Assembly: GCA_027858355.1 (NCBI GenBank)
Contig: JAQICW010000456.1
Location: 1 to 6,188 of the forward strand
Length of the DNA: 6,188 bases
DNA from: Desulfobacula sp.
Lineage (GTDB): Bacteria; Desulfobacterota; Desulfobacteria; Desulfobacterales; Desulfobacteraceae
Direction: 5' to 3'
Both the position numbers and the translations under genes were made by a program. The notes under the pieces were generated by a model. It was not told the origin of the DNA. It worked only from the letters and a program-made list of their open reading frames with translations, and made no database searches. This document shows positions 1 to 6,045 of the stretch, piece by piece. The number at the start of each line of letters is the position of its first letter. Within the stretch, counting starts at the first letter, position 1.

Positions 1-776
1 GTATTGGTCTGTCCCTGGATCTGAATCTGTCTGAAAAAATAAGGCAAATTGAGGCAGACAGGCTGATACTTGATAATGATAACTTTATTGATATGAAACA
101 TCTTGAGTCCATATCCTCTTTTAAAAACAAAATTTTTATCTTTCAAAACAATGATTTGATCCCTATTGAAGTTCGAAGTGACGGGTATTATAAACTGGTA
201 CCCACGGACGGTGCACCAACCCTTGAAATCAACGGGATAAAGATGCATCGGTCTAAAGACATTGATCCCTTAACGGATGCAAAATTAAAGGCGCAGCTGG
301 TTGTTAAGGCAGAGGATCAGGTCTTGGATACCTGCGGCGGACTAGGGTATTCAGCCCTGTTTGCTTTAAAAGCCGGGGCAAAAAAAGTAATTTCAACGGA
401 AAAAAGCCTGGCTGTCATAAAAATACGCAATTTAAACCCCTGGCTGAAAACATCTGACGACAAAAGACTGGAACTGATTCATACTGACATCACCCGTGAG
501 ATTGACAGATTTGAAAATGGCATGTTTAACAGCGTGATTCATGATCCGCCAAGATTTACGTCAGCCACGGGGGATCTTTATGGTAAAAATTTTTATAATG
601 CACTATACAGGGTCATGGCTTCCCATTCAAAATTATTTCATTATACAGGCAGTCCGAAAAAAATAAAAGAAAAGGATAATTTTATAAAAAATACCATGAA
701 AAGGCTTGAACATTCAGGGTATAAAGACATATGTTTTTATGACAACCTCCAGGGGATTTATGCTCAAAAACATTGA
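1..776 (+). CDS. SAM-dependent methyltransferase, COG2521 (archaeal-type) family, 5'-truncated by window edge
   Basis: This is a class I (Rossmann-fold) methyltransferase of the family annotated as predicted archaeal methyltransferase (COG2521). The first full codon in the window is at 3. An ATG at 93 has no Shine-Dalgarno before it, and the 30 open codons upstream (IGLSLDLNLSEKIRQ...) resemble the family's N-terminal region, so the true start is probably off the window. Numbering from the Met at 93, I see KLVPTDGAPTLEINGIKMHR (34-53), the SAM-binding motif I VLDTCGGLGYSA (77-88), an acidic motif II residue E103 in STEK, a motif IV IHDPPRF (149-155), and LFHYTGSP (181-188). The family's substrate is not established. 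The IHDPPRF motif recalls DPPY-type methyltransferases acting on amino or amide groups, but this is only a resemblance. No signal peptide or membrane segment is seen in the visible part. The end overlaps the next gene by 17 nt. Family call is firm; function is open. Confidence 0.85.
   Translation, partial: IGLSLDLNLSEKIRQIEADRLILDNDNFIDMKHLESISSFKNKIFIFQNNDLIPIEVRSDGYYKLVPTDGAPTLEINGIKMHRSKDIDPLTDAKLKAQLVVKAEDQVLDTCGGLGYSALFALKAGAKKVISTEKSLAVIKIRNLNPWLKTSDDKRLELIHTDITREIDRFENGMFNSVIHDPPRFTSATGDLYGKNFYNALYRVMASHSKLFHYTGSPKKIKEKDNFIKNTMKRLEHSGYKDICFYDNLQGIYAQKH
751..755 (+). promoter_or_regulatory. Ribosome binding site that sets the LarA start at 760
   Basis: AGGGG sits 4 nt before the ATG at 760, inside the last codons of the methyltransferase gene. 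It favours 760 over an in-frame ATG at 706, which has no such site. The short spacing is slightly under the optimum. Its place within the upstream gene points to translational coupling. Confidence 0.6.
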
Positions 777-1995
777 ATTTAAATATGGAAAAGGTTTTAA
801 TACTATTGAAGTGCCTGAGAATGCAGACATTTTAAGCATCCGGGAACCTGACTTTCAAATCACCCTGGGAAAGTTTGCAGATGATTTTTCTTTGCACCTG
901 CCTGAAAATGTGTCCTCCTGTAAGGTTGTTTCCATTGTGGTGGCAGACAAAACAAGGCTATGCGATTATAAGACCTATTTGCCATGGGTTTTGGATATCC
1001 TCCATCAAAAAGGAATAGAAAACCAGCAGATTCAATTTTTCATTGCCTACGGCACCCATGCAGGACAGAGCGATCAAGAATGCATGAACGCCTATGGCGA
1101 TATATATCAAAAATACAGATTTATTCATCATGACTGTAATGATAAAAGCCTTTTTGTATATCTGGGTAAAACCCATCGCGGCACAATGATTCATGTTCGA
1201 AAAGATATACTTGAAAGTGATCTGATCATTACTTTTGGCGCCCTTTCCCATCACTATTTTGCCGGATATGGCGGCGGTAGAAAATTGCTGTTCCCAGGAT
1301 TGGGGTATAAGCCTGATATTTATCAGAACCATGAGCTTTTTCTTGATAAAGACTTAAAAAAACTAAGTTCAGGATGTCGACCAGGAAACCTTGAAAATAA
1401 TCCTTTGGCCGAGGATTTAAAACAAATTGATGATATGATTGAGACACAAAGGGTGTCAATTCATGGGATTCTTGACTCAAAAGGACGGGTGTGTCAGCTC
1501 ATTGTCGGCAATACTTACAATGATTTTTTAAGGGCATGCAAATGCCTTGATCCATTTTATAAAGCCAGTACAAAAAAACAATATGAACTTGTTATTGCCT
1601 CCTGCGGAGGATTTCCCAAAGACATTAATTTTATCCAGGCCCATAAGGCCATTAATAATGCAGCCATGTTTGTAAAGGACAAAGGCAGCCTGATTGTCTT
1701 TTCAGAGTGCATTGATGGCATTGGATCCGACACCTTTATGGAGTATTTTGATAATCAGGATTTTGCCAGGGCCTTTGATATTCTAAAGACAGATTATAAA
1801 GGCAACGGAGGTACAGCATTATCCATGATGGCAAAAACAGGCCGGATAAATATCTTTATAAAAACATCTCTGGATGGTAAAACCTGCCATAAAATAGGGG
1901 TAACAAAAATAAAAATAAATATTATACAGCCTCTTGTTAAGGCATTTAAAAAGGATATGGTCTGCATTGAAAATGCAAGTTTATTGGTTAGATAA
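760..1995 (+). CDS. larA: LarA-family nickel-pincer hydroxyacid racemase (lactate racemase homologue)
   Basis: The 411-residue product belongs to the LarA family (lactate racemase, DUF2088 N-terminal domain). It would interconvert the enantiomers of a 2-hydroxyacid using a pyridinium-thiocarboxylate nucleotide nickel pincer bound to a lysine. Length is close to that of Lactiplantibacillus plantarum LarA (about 424). The residues known in that enzyme are recognisable at matching spacings: D63 and R66 in DKTR (D72/R75), H100 in GTHAG (H108), H165 in SHHYFAGY (H174), K175 in GGGRKLLFPG (the cofactor lysine K184), H191 (H200) and probably K296 in QAHK (K298). GGFPKDIN (283-290) is the usual C-terminal signature. 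No signal peptide, so cytoplasmic. The in-frame ATG at 706 would add 18 residues with no family match; 760 has a ribosome site. It overlaps the methyltransferase gene by 17 nt. The cofactor genes larB, larC and larE are not in the window. The family also includes racemases for other hydroxyacids, so lactate as substrate is only a default. Confidence 0.88.
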   Translation: MLKNIEFKYGKGFNTIEVPENADILSIREPDFQITLGKFADDFSLHLPENVSSCKVVSIVVADKTRLCDYKTYLPWVLDILHQKGIENQQIQFFIAYGTHAGQSDQECMNAYGDIYQKYRFIHHDCNDKSLFVYLGKTHRGTMIHVRKDILESDLIITFGALSHHYFAGYGGGRKLLFPGLGYKPDIYQNHELFLDKDLKKLSSGCRPGNLENNPLAEDLKQIDDMIETQRVSIHGILDSKGRVCQLIVGNTYNDFLRACKCLDPFYKASTKKQYELVIASCGGFPKDINFIQAHKAINNAAMFVKDKGSLIVFSECIDGIGSDTFMEYFDNQDFARAFDILKTDYKGNGGTALSMMAKTGRINIFIKTSLDGKTCHKIGVTKIKINIIQPLVKAFKKDMVCIENASLLVR

Positions 1996-2040
1996 TATTG
2001 GTCAGGTAATATTAGTCAGGTAATATTGATCAGATAATAT
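1979..2040 (+). repeat. 14-bp tandem repeat across the larA stop codon
   Basis: Three complete units follow head to tail: TAATATTGGTCAGG (1993-2006), TAATATTAGTCAGG (2007-2020) and TAATATTGATCAGA (2021-2034). Unit 2 differs from unit 1 at one base and from unit 3 at three. A partial fourth unit TAATAT follows at 2035-2040. A degenerate unit (9 of 14 matches) covers 1979-1992, the last larA codons. The stop TAA is the first triplet of unit 1. The simplest origin is slipped-strand duplication of the gene's 3' end. Each unit junction also makes a -10-like hexamer (GATAAT at 1991 and 2033, GGTAAT at 2005 and 2019), but no matching -35 was found at a good distance. Confidence 0.85.
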
Positions 2041-2144
2041 CATTTTCATTAAACTAAGGTCCTGGACAATTAAAAAAATCAATCATGAAAAAAAGTGCAG
2101 TCAAAAAAATAACAGATTCCAGTTTCAAAGGATAGAAAAATAGT

Positions 2145-3731
2145 ATGATTACCTTACTTGATTATGGTGCCGGCAATGTTCGAAGTGTGGTCAATGCCAT
2201 TGAAAAACTGGGCGGGAAAATCAAAACAGTTAAAAAACCTTCTGATGTTTTGGATGCTGAAAAATTGTTGTTTCCAGGTGTGGGAAATTATGAAAACATG
2301 ATCAAAATTCTCCACGAAAAAAACTATATACAGCCGTTGCAGGAATATCTTAAGGCTGACCAGCCTTTTTTTGGTATCTGCCTTGGCATGCAGGCTCTTT
2401 TTGAGGGCAGTGAGGAAGACTTTTCAGGCAATGAAAGCCTCGGGGTTTTCAAGGGCCGCGTCACGCGATTCAGAACCAGACTTGCCGTTCCCCATATCGG
2501 CTGGAACGGAATAAACCTGAAAAAGGATTCGCCTGTTTTTAATGGTATTGCACGGGACACAAAATTTTATTTTGTCCACTCCTATCATATTGTACCTGAA
2601 GATACCTCCGTTGTGTTAACCACAACACATTATGATTATGAATTTGTGAGCAGTGTTCAAAAAGGCAATATTATCGGTACCCAGTTTCACCCGGAAAAAA
2701 GTGGAAACAGTGGTATAAAACTGCTTGAAAATTTTATTTATCAAAAGGATCTTAAATCCCGACAAGCAGTGGATATCAAAGGAAAAGGGTTTTCAAAAAG
2801 AATTGTCGCCTGTCTGGATGTCAGAGCCAATGATAACGGCGATCTTGTGGTGACCAAAGGGGATCAATATGATGTAAGAGAAAAAGGGGATGTCAGGAAT
2901 CTGGGTAAGCCTGTTGACCTTGCAAGGCAGTATTACAAAGAGGGTGCCGATGAAATTACATTTTTAAATATCACAGGATTCAGGGATTTTCCTTTAAAGG
3001 ACATGCCAATGCTGGACGTCCTTGAAAAAACCAGTAAAAATGTTTTTGTGCCGCTGACCATTGGCGGCGGGATCAGGGATTATACAGACAGCAACGGGAA
3101 ATCATATACAGCCCTTGATGTGGCATCCCAGTATTTCAGATCTGGAGCTGATAAAATATCCATTGGCAGTGATGCCGTATATATTGCTGAAGAATATCTG
3201 AAAACAGGAAATAATTCCGGGAAAAGTTCCATTGAACAAATTTCCAGAGTCTATGGGAATCAGGCTGTTGTAATTTCCATAGATCCCAAAAGGGTTTATG
3301 TTCACTCGCCTGATGAGGCAAAAAAACACCATGTAATTAAAACCGATTTTCCAGGGCCTGACAATGAAGCATACTGCTGGTATCAGTGCACGGTCCAGGG
3401 CGGCAGGGCCACAAGGGATCTTGATGCAGTTGCACTGGCCCGGGCCTGCCAGGATCTTGGAGCTGGGGAGATTCTTCTCAATTGTATTGATAAGGATGGA
3501 ACAAATTCCGGATTTGATCTTGAATTGATCAATGCGGTCAAAAATGCTGTTTCCATCCCTGTAATTGCTTCTAGCGGGGCGGGTTGTGAAGATCATTTTG
3601 CCGAAGTTTTTGAAAAAACATCTGTAGAAGCCGCCCTGGCCGCGGGTATATTCCACCGGGAAGAGGTGCCGATCCAGGCAGTGAAAGCGTATCTTGCCGG
3701 CAGAAATATAGAAATAAGAGCCGTGGAATAA
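2145..3731 (+). CDS. hisHF: Bifunctional imidazole glycerol phosphate synthase, HisH-HisF fusion (eukaryotic HIS7 type)
   Basis: The 528-residue enzyme converts PRFAR plus glutamine to imidazole glycerol phosphate, AICAR and glutamate, the fifth step of histidine synthesis. Residues 1-200 are a class I glutamine amidotransferase (HisH): LFPGVGNY (42-49), nucleophile C79 in GICLGMQ, and H182 and E184 in QFHPEKSG. A short linker (about 201-217) leads to the HisF barrel (218-528). There KRIVACLDV supplies the catalytic aspartate D225 and VISIDPKR supplies D380; phosphate-binding segments are GGGI (307-310) and ASSGAG (475-480). The HisF half is about 310 residues against about 250 in usual bacterial HisF. 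The extra length includes stretches typical of fungal and plant HIS7, such as GDLVVTKGDQYDVREK (232-247), NLGKPV, and the insert around 384-412 ending in YCWYQC. ATG 2145 is preceded by AAAGGA at 2127-2132, a slightly long 12 nt away. No other his gene adjoins it. A promoter probably lies in 1996-2144, but no convincing one was seen. Confidence 0.96.
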   Translation: MITLLDYGAGNVRSVVNAIEKLGGKIKTVKKPSDVLDAEKLLFPGVGNYENMIKILHEKNYIQPLQEYLKADQPFFGICLGMQALFEGSEEDFSGNESLGVFKGRVTRFRTRLAVPHIGWNGINLKKDSPVFNGIARDTKFYFVHSYHIVPEDTSVVLTTTHYDYEFVSSVQKGNIIGTQFHPEKSGNSGIKLLENFIYQKDLKSRQAVDIKGKGFSKRIVACLDVRANDNGDLVVTKGDQYDVREKGDVRNLGKPVDLARQYYKEGADEITFLNITGFRDFPLKDMPMLDVLEKTSKNVFVPLTIGGGIRDYTDSNGKSYTALDVASQYFRSGADKISIGSDAVYIAEEYLKTGNNSGKSSIEQISRVYGNQAVVISIDPKRVYVHSPDEAKKHHVIKTDFPGPDNEAYCWYQCTVQGGRATRDLDAVALARACQDLGAGEILLNCIDKDGTNSGFDLELINAVKNAVSIPVIASSGAGCEDHFAEVFEKTSVEAALAAGIFHREEVPIQAVKAYLAGRNIEIRAVE

Positions 3732-3761
3732 AGGGTTTTTTGTCAGCATCCCCTGTCTTTT

Positions 3762-3785
3762 AAATATGAACGTTTGTTCATGTTT
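3762..3785. promoter_or_regulatory. Inverted repeat upstream of etfBA, candidate operator
   Basis: AAATATGAAC (3762-3771), a 4-nt spacer GTTT, and GTTCATGTTT (3776-3785) pair as inverted repeats in 9 of 10 positions; the inner ATGAAC/GTTCAT arms are perfect. The size and the GAAC...GTTC core recall operators of TetR-family regulators that control fatty-acid or acyl-CoA catabolic genes, but this is inference and no regulator gene is in the window. A TTGTCA at 3740-3745 could be a -35 element, with the AT-rich TAAATAT at 3761-3767 as a poor -10; a protein on the repeat would then block the promoter. As RNA the same bases form a GC-poor hairpin followed by TTTTTCTT, so a weak hisHF terminator is an alternative. 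Confidence 0.5.
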
Positions 3786-3822
3786 TTCTTGATATCATGT
3801 ATCCCCGGGAGTATGGTGCAGT

Positions 3823-4563
3823 ATGAAAATTCTTGTCTGTATTAAACAGGTGGGTGATGGCGGGGATATGAACCGGTTTGACGAACATGCTCTGGAACAA
3901 GCCCTGCTGCTGAAAGAACAACAGGATGTCCTGATATCAGGGATGAACCGTGTGGATGTTGTAACAGCCGGCCCGCCAGGAGCTGAAAAAATAATCCGCC
4001 GTGCCTTTGGCATGGGAGCAGACAGAGGATATCATATTGTCACAGAAGATTCCGGGTATATTTCGTCTTTTATGACGGCCTCCTGGCTTGCGGCTGTGGC
4101 AAAAAAGACATCATACGACCTGATTCTAACCGGGATTATGTCAGAGGATATGATGGCAGGACAGACCGGGCCCATGCTGGCCGGAATTATGGGGTTCCCC
4201 TGTGCTACAGGAGTAGTGAAAACCACCCTGCTCACCACTGACAACGCAATTGAGGTTGAACGGGAGATGGAAAATGGTTTCCGGGACTGCCTTGTGATCA
4301 GGCTGCCGGCTGTGCTGACTATTCAAGCCGGTATCAATATTCCCAGATATCCCTGTCTGTCCAATATGCTGGCTGCCAATAAAAAACAGATTATAACCCT
4401 CACCACAGCAGATCTTTTCCCTGGGACGATTCCAAAGGCAAGAGAGACGTGTGTGGGCATGGAAGATCCGAAAAAAACAAGGGTCGGCCGTTTGCTGGAG
4501 GGGTCTTTATCAGATAAGGCGGAACAGGTGTTAATTTTTTTAAGAGAAAAAAATCTTATATGA
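3823..4563 (+). CDS. etfB: Electron transfer flavoprotein subunit beta
   Basis: This is the AMP-binding beta subunit (246 residues; usual size about 255-265) of the soluble ETF heterodimer that passes electrons between dehydrogenases and quinone-linked or other acceptors. Seen in order: MKILVCIKQV (1-10), the helix start MNRFDEHALEQALLLKE (16-32), the GPPGAEKIIRRAFGMGADRGY segment (50-70), the nucleotide-binding stretch SEDMMAGQTGPMLAG (107-121), EVERE (144-148), LPAVLTIQAG (161-170), and the recognition-loop region PRYPCLSNMLAANKKQI (174-190), with L179 at the place of the docking leucine of human ETF. Between KQV and MNRFD only five residues (GDGGD) remain, where most family members have about 20-25 including a DP-containing loop. 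GGGAG at 3807-3811 lies 11 nt before the ATG; another ATG at 3813 is out of frame. The stop overlaps the etfA start as ATGA. Family call is firm; whether it is a bifurcating ETF is undecided. Confidence 0.93.
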   Translation: MKILVCIKQVGDGGDMNRFDEHALEQALLLKEQQDVLISGMNRVDVVTAGPPGAEKIIRRAFGMGADRGYHIVTEDSGYISSFMTASWLAAVAKKTSYDLILTGIMSEDMMAGQTGPMLAGIMGFPCATGVVKTTLLTTDNAIEVEREMENGFRDCLVIRLPAVLTIQAGINIPRYPCLSNMLAANKKQIITLTTADLFPGTIPKARETCVGMEDPKKTRVGRLLEGSLSDKAEQVLIFLREKNLI

Positions 4564-5582
4564 AGCCGATATTGATCATTGCCGATATTTTTAAAGGCCG
4601 GGTACGGCAGGTGACCTGGGAATTGGCTGGTGCAGCCCGTAAAATAGCGGTGGGGTTATCTCAAAAACAAAATTCCCCTGAAAGTCACGTTCCTAATATT
4701 TATATCATTGTTCCATCAGACAATCCAACTGTTCTGGCAGAAGAAATTTCAATGGAAACCGGCATGGACGTCCTGGGGGTAGAGAACCTTGAACTCAAAA
4801 CCTATACCAGTGAAATCTATATCGCCTGTCTTGGACAGGTGATCAGAAAAATGAATCCCTCTCATATCCTGGCAGCCCATACCTCCCAGGGACGAGATTT
4901 TGCTCCGGGTCTTTCCATAGAACTGGATGCGGCTTCCATACCCTGCGTCAACGGTATTCGATCCGATGAAAACGGCCTTGTGTATTCCCGTCCCGTGTTT
5001 GACAATACAAAAAACATGCTTGTCTGTCCAGACCCGGACAAACCCGTTGTGCTGACGATAATGCCCGGGGTGTTCAAGCCAGATATTCATGCCGGGAATC
5101 CTGGACACGTCGATATTCAAAACATTCCCTTTGACCCGGCCTCCCGGGATAAATGGCAAATCCAGCATCAGCAGGTTTTAAAAAGGCCAGGTGAAAACCA
5201 GGCCCTGAAAGCGGCAAAAGTCATTGTGGCTGCCGGCAGGGGTATTGGCCCAAAAGAGAATCTTAAACTGGTTTTCAAATTGGCAGAATGCTTTTCTGCC
5301 TCTGCCGTCGGGGCATCCCGGCCCCTGGTGGACATGGGCTGGATCGGGTATGGGCACCAGGTGGGCATAACAGGGGCAAGTGTTGCACCGGACCTCTATA
5401 TTGCCTGCGGCATTTCCGGGTCTTCCCAGCATATCGCCGGCATGAAGGACGCTAAATTTGTGATCAGTATCAATAAAAACCCGGGAGCCCCTATTTTCCG
5501 CCACTCAGATCTGTGTATTACAGAGGACGTAATTGAATTTATTCATGCTTTTTTAAAGACAAAAACCTGTCTAAGACTTTGA
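4560..5582 (+). CDS. etfA: Electron transfer flavoprotein subunit alpha (FAD-binding)
   Basis: The 340-residue alpha subunit pairs with EtfB and holds the FAD. Residues 1 to about 205 form the N-terminal Rossmann-like domain, including ILAAHTSQGRDFAPGLS (103-119) and the helix ELDAASIPCVNGI. The C-terminal FAD domain (about 217-340) is strongly conserved: VIVAAGRGIGPKENLKL (221-237), GASRPLVDMGW (251-261) with R254, QVGITG (267-272), APDLYIACGISGSSQHIAGM (276-295) with H291 at the place of the flavin-contacting histidine, and INKNPGAPIF (304-313). There is no N-terminal ferredoxin-like extension, unlike some long EtfA forms. The ATG at 4560 overlaps the etfB stop by 4 nt, so the subunits should be made in step. 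The dehydrogenase and the acceptor it serves are not in the window, unless the molybdenum enzyme starting at 6046 is one. Confidence 0.95.
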   Translation: MKPILIIADIFKGRVRQVTWELAGAARKIAVGLSQKQNSPESHVPNIYIIVPSDNPTVLAEEISMETGMDVLGVENLELKTYTSEIYIACLGQVIRKMNPSHILAAHTSQGRDFAPGLSIELDAASIPCVNGIRSDENGLVYSRPVFDNTKNMLVCPDPDKPVVLTIMPGVFKPDIHAGNPGHVDIQNIPFDPASRDKWQIQHQQVLKRPGENQALKAAKVIVAAGRGIGPKENLKLVFKLAECFSASAVGASRPLVDMGWIGYGHQVGITGASVAPDLYIACGISGSSQHIAGMKDAKFVISINKNPGAPIFRHSDLCITEDVIEFIHAFLKTKTCLRL

Positions 5583-5598
5583 AATGGCAGTCTTTTCT
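5573..5598 (+). terminator. Possible weak terminator at the end of etfA
   Basis: AAGACT (5573-5578) and AGTCTT (5589-5594) form a 6-bp stem with a 10-nt loop, followed by TTCT. The stem has only two G-C pairs and overlaps the etfA stop, so termination would be weak. A second stem with a 2-nt bulge (5688-5704) is followed by eight T (5704-5711), inside the kinase remnant on the opposite strand. Either could end etfBA transcription; neither is strong. Confidence 0.25.
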
Positions 5599-5674
5599 GA
5601 ACAATAATCTGATTTTATTAACCGACATTCCCTTATAAGATTACAAAGCCTGTATAAAAGACGAATGGTTTTTA

Positions 5675-5863
5675 TTATGCCTTTTTTATCAGGCCTTTGG
5701 TGATTTTTTTTACATGGGCAGCGCCTCTTGAATCCATCCAGGTGATGGCATTCATCAGGTGATTCCCGGTCTTATCCACGGCCACGGTACCAGACCACTG
5801 ACTTGTACAGCAGATGGCCAGGATATCTTTTACAGGGACAAGATTTTTGGATAAAAGCCTTTT
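5675..5863 (-). pseudogene. FGGY-family carbohydrate kinase, internal fragment
   Basis: Read on the minus strand, 5863 down to 5675 is an open stretch of 62 codons bounded by stops at both ends. It contains VPVKDILAICCTSQWSGTVA and later MNAITWMDSRGAAHV, which match the region around residues 60-120 of FGGY kinases (xylulokinase-like: the TxQWSGTVPVD and WMDSRG motifs). A complete enzyme has about 500 residues, so roughly one eighth is left. The N-terminal phosphate-binding segment, the rest of the sugar site and the C-terminal ATPase domain are missing. In the same frame just upstream there is a stop at 5866-5864, and before that only AT-rich sequence without kinase motifs. Within the fragment there is no frameshift or stop. 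There is no plausible start codon or ribosome site. Kinase identity is by motif recognition; it is a dead remnant, not a gene. Confidence 0.8.
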
Positions 5864-6045
5864 TTATGGTGTAAGAAAAATCATCTTTATATACACAAGT
5901 TTCATAATTTTTTAAAGTTTATCCTATTTCATTTATAAGCATTTCGGGATTGCAAAAACAGTGACATCCCAATATATTAAGAAAGTTTAAAGGGAAATGC
6001 CCTTTGGAAAGAACATATAAATTATCGAATTGAGGAGGACTTGTA
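5864..6045 (+). promoter_or_regulatory. AT-rich leader of the molybdopterin oxidoreductase gene
   Basis: No gene is seen here. It should hold the promoter of the following gene. CATAAT at 5903-5908 resembles a -10 element, but nothing like a -35 lies at the right distance. AAAGGG (5989-5994) and CCCTTT (6000-6005) make a perfect 6-bp inverted repeat with a 5-nt loop, extendable by G-U pairs to 9 bp as RNA, about 40 nt before the start codon. GGGAT (5946-5950) and ATCCC (5966-5970) form a second, looser pair. AGGAGG at 6033-6038 is a near-perfect ribosome site, 7 nt before the ATG. Confidence 0.45.

Noticed and set aside
93..95. ATG as the start of the methyltransferase
   Set aside because: No ribosome site, and the upstream 30 codons stay open and resemble the family's N-terminal part.
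706..759. Earlier in-frame ATG for the LarA gene, adding 18 residues
   Set aside because: No ribosome site, much larger overlap with the methyltransferase gene, and the extra residues do not look like the family's N-terminus. ATG 760 has AGGGG before it.
1993..2040. CRISPR-like repeat array
   Set aside because: Units are 14 bp, directly adjacent, without spacers.
2085..2135. 16-residue open frame (MKKSAVKKITDSSFKG) before hisHF, possible leader peptide
   Set aside because: No ribosome site, no histidine run, and no attenuator-like stems.
3102..3749. Long minus-strand open frame (215 codons) opposite HisF
   Set aside because: No recognisable domain and fully antisense to a strongly conserved coding region; other long antisense frames at 958-1332, 4749-5168 and 5178-5504 are rejected for the same reason.
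5939..5954. Sigma-54 promoter before the molybdenum enzyme (TTGCA at 5950)
   Set aside because: The GG of the -24 element is absent at the required distance.
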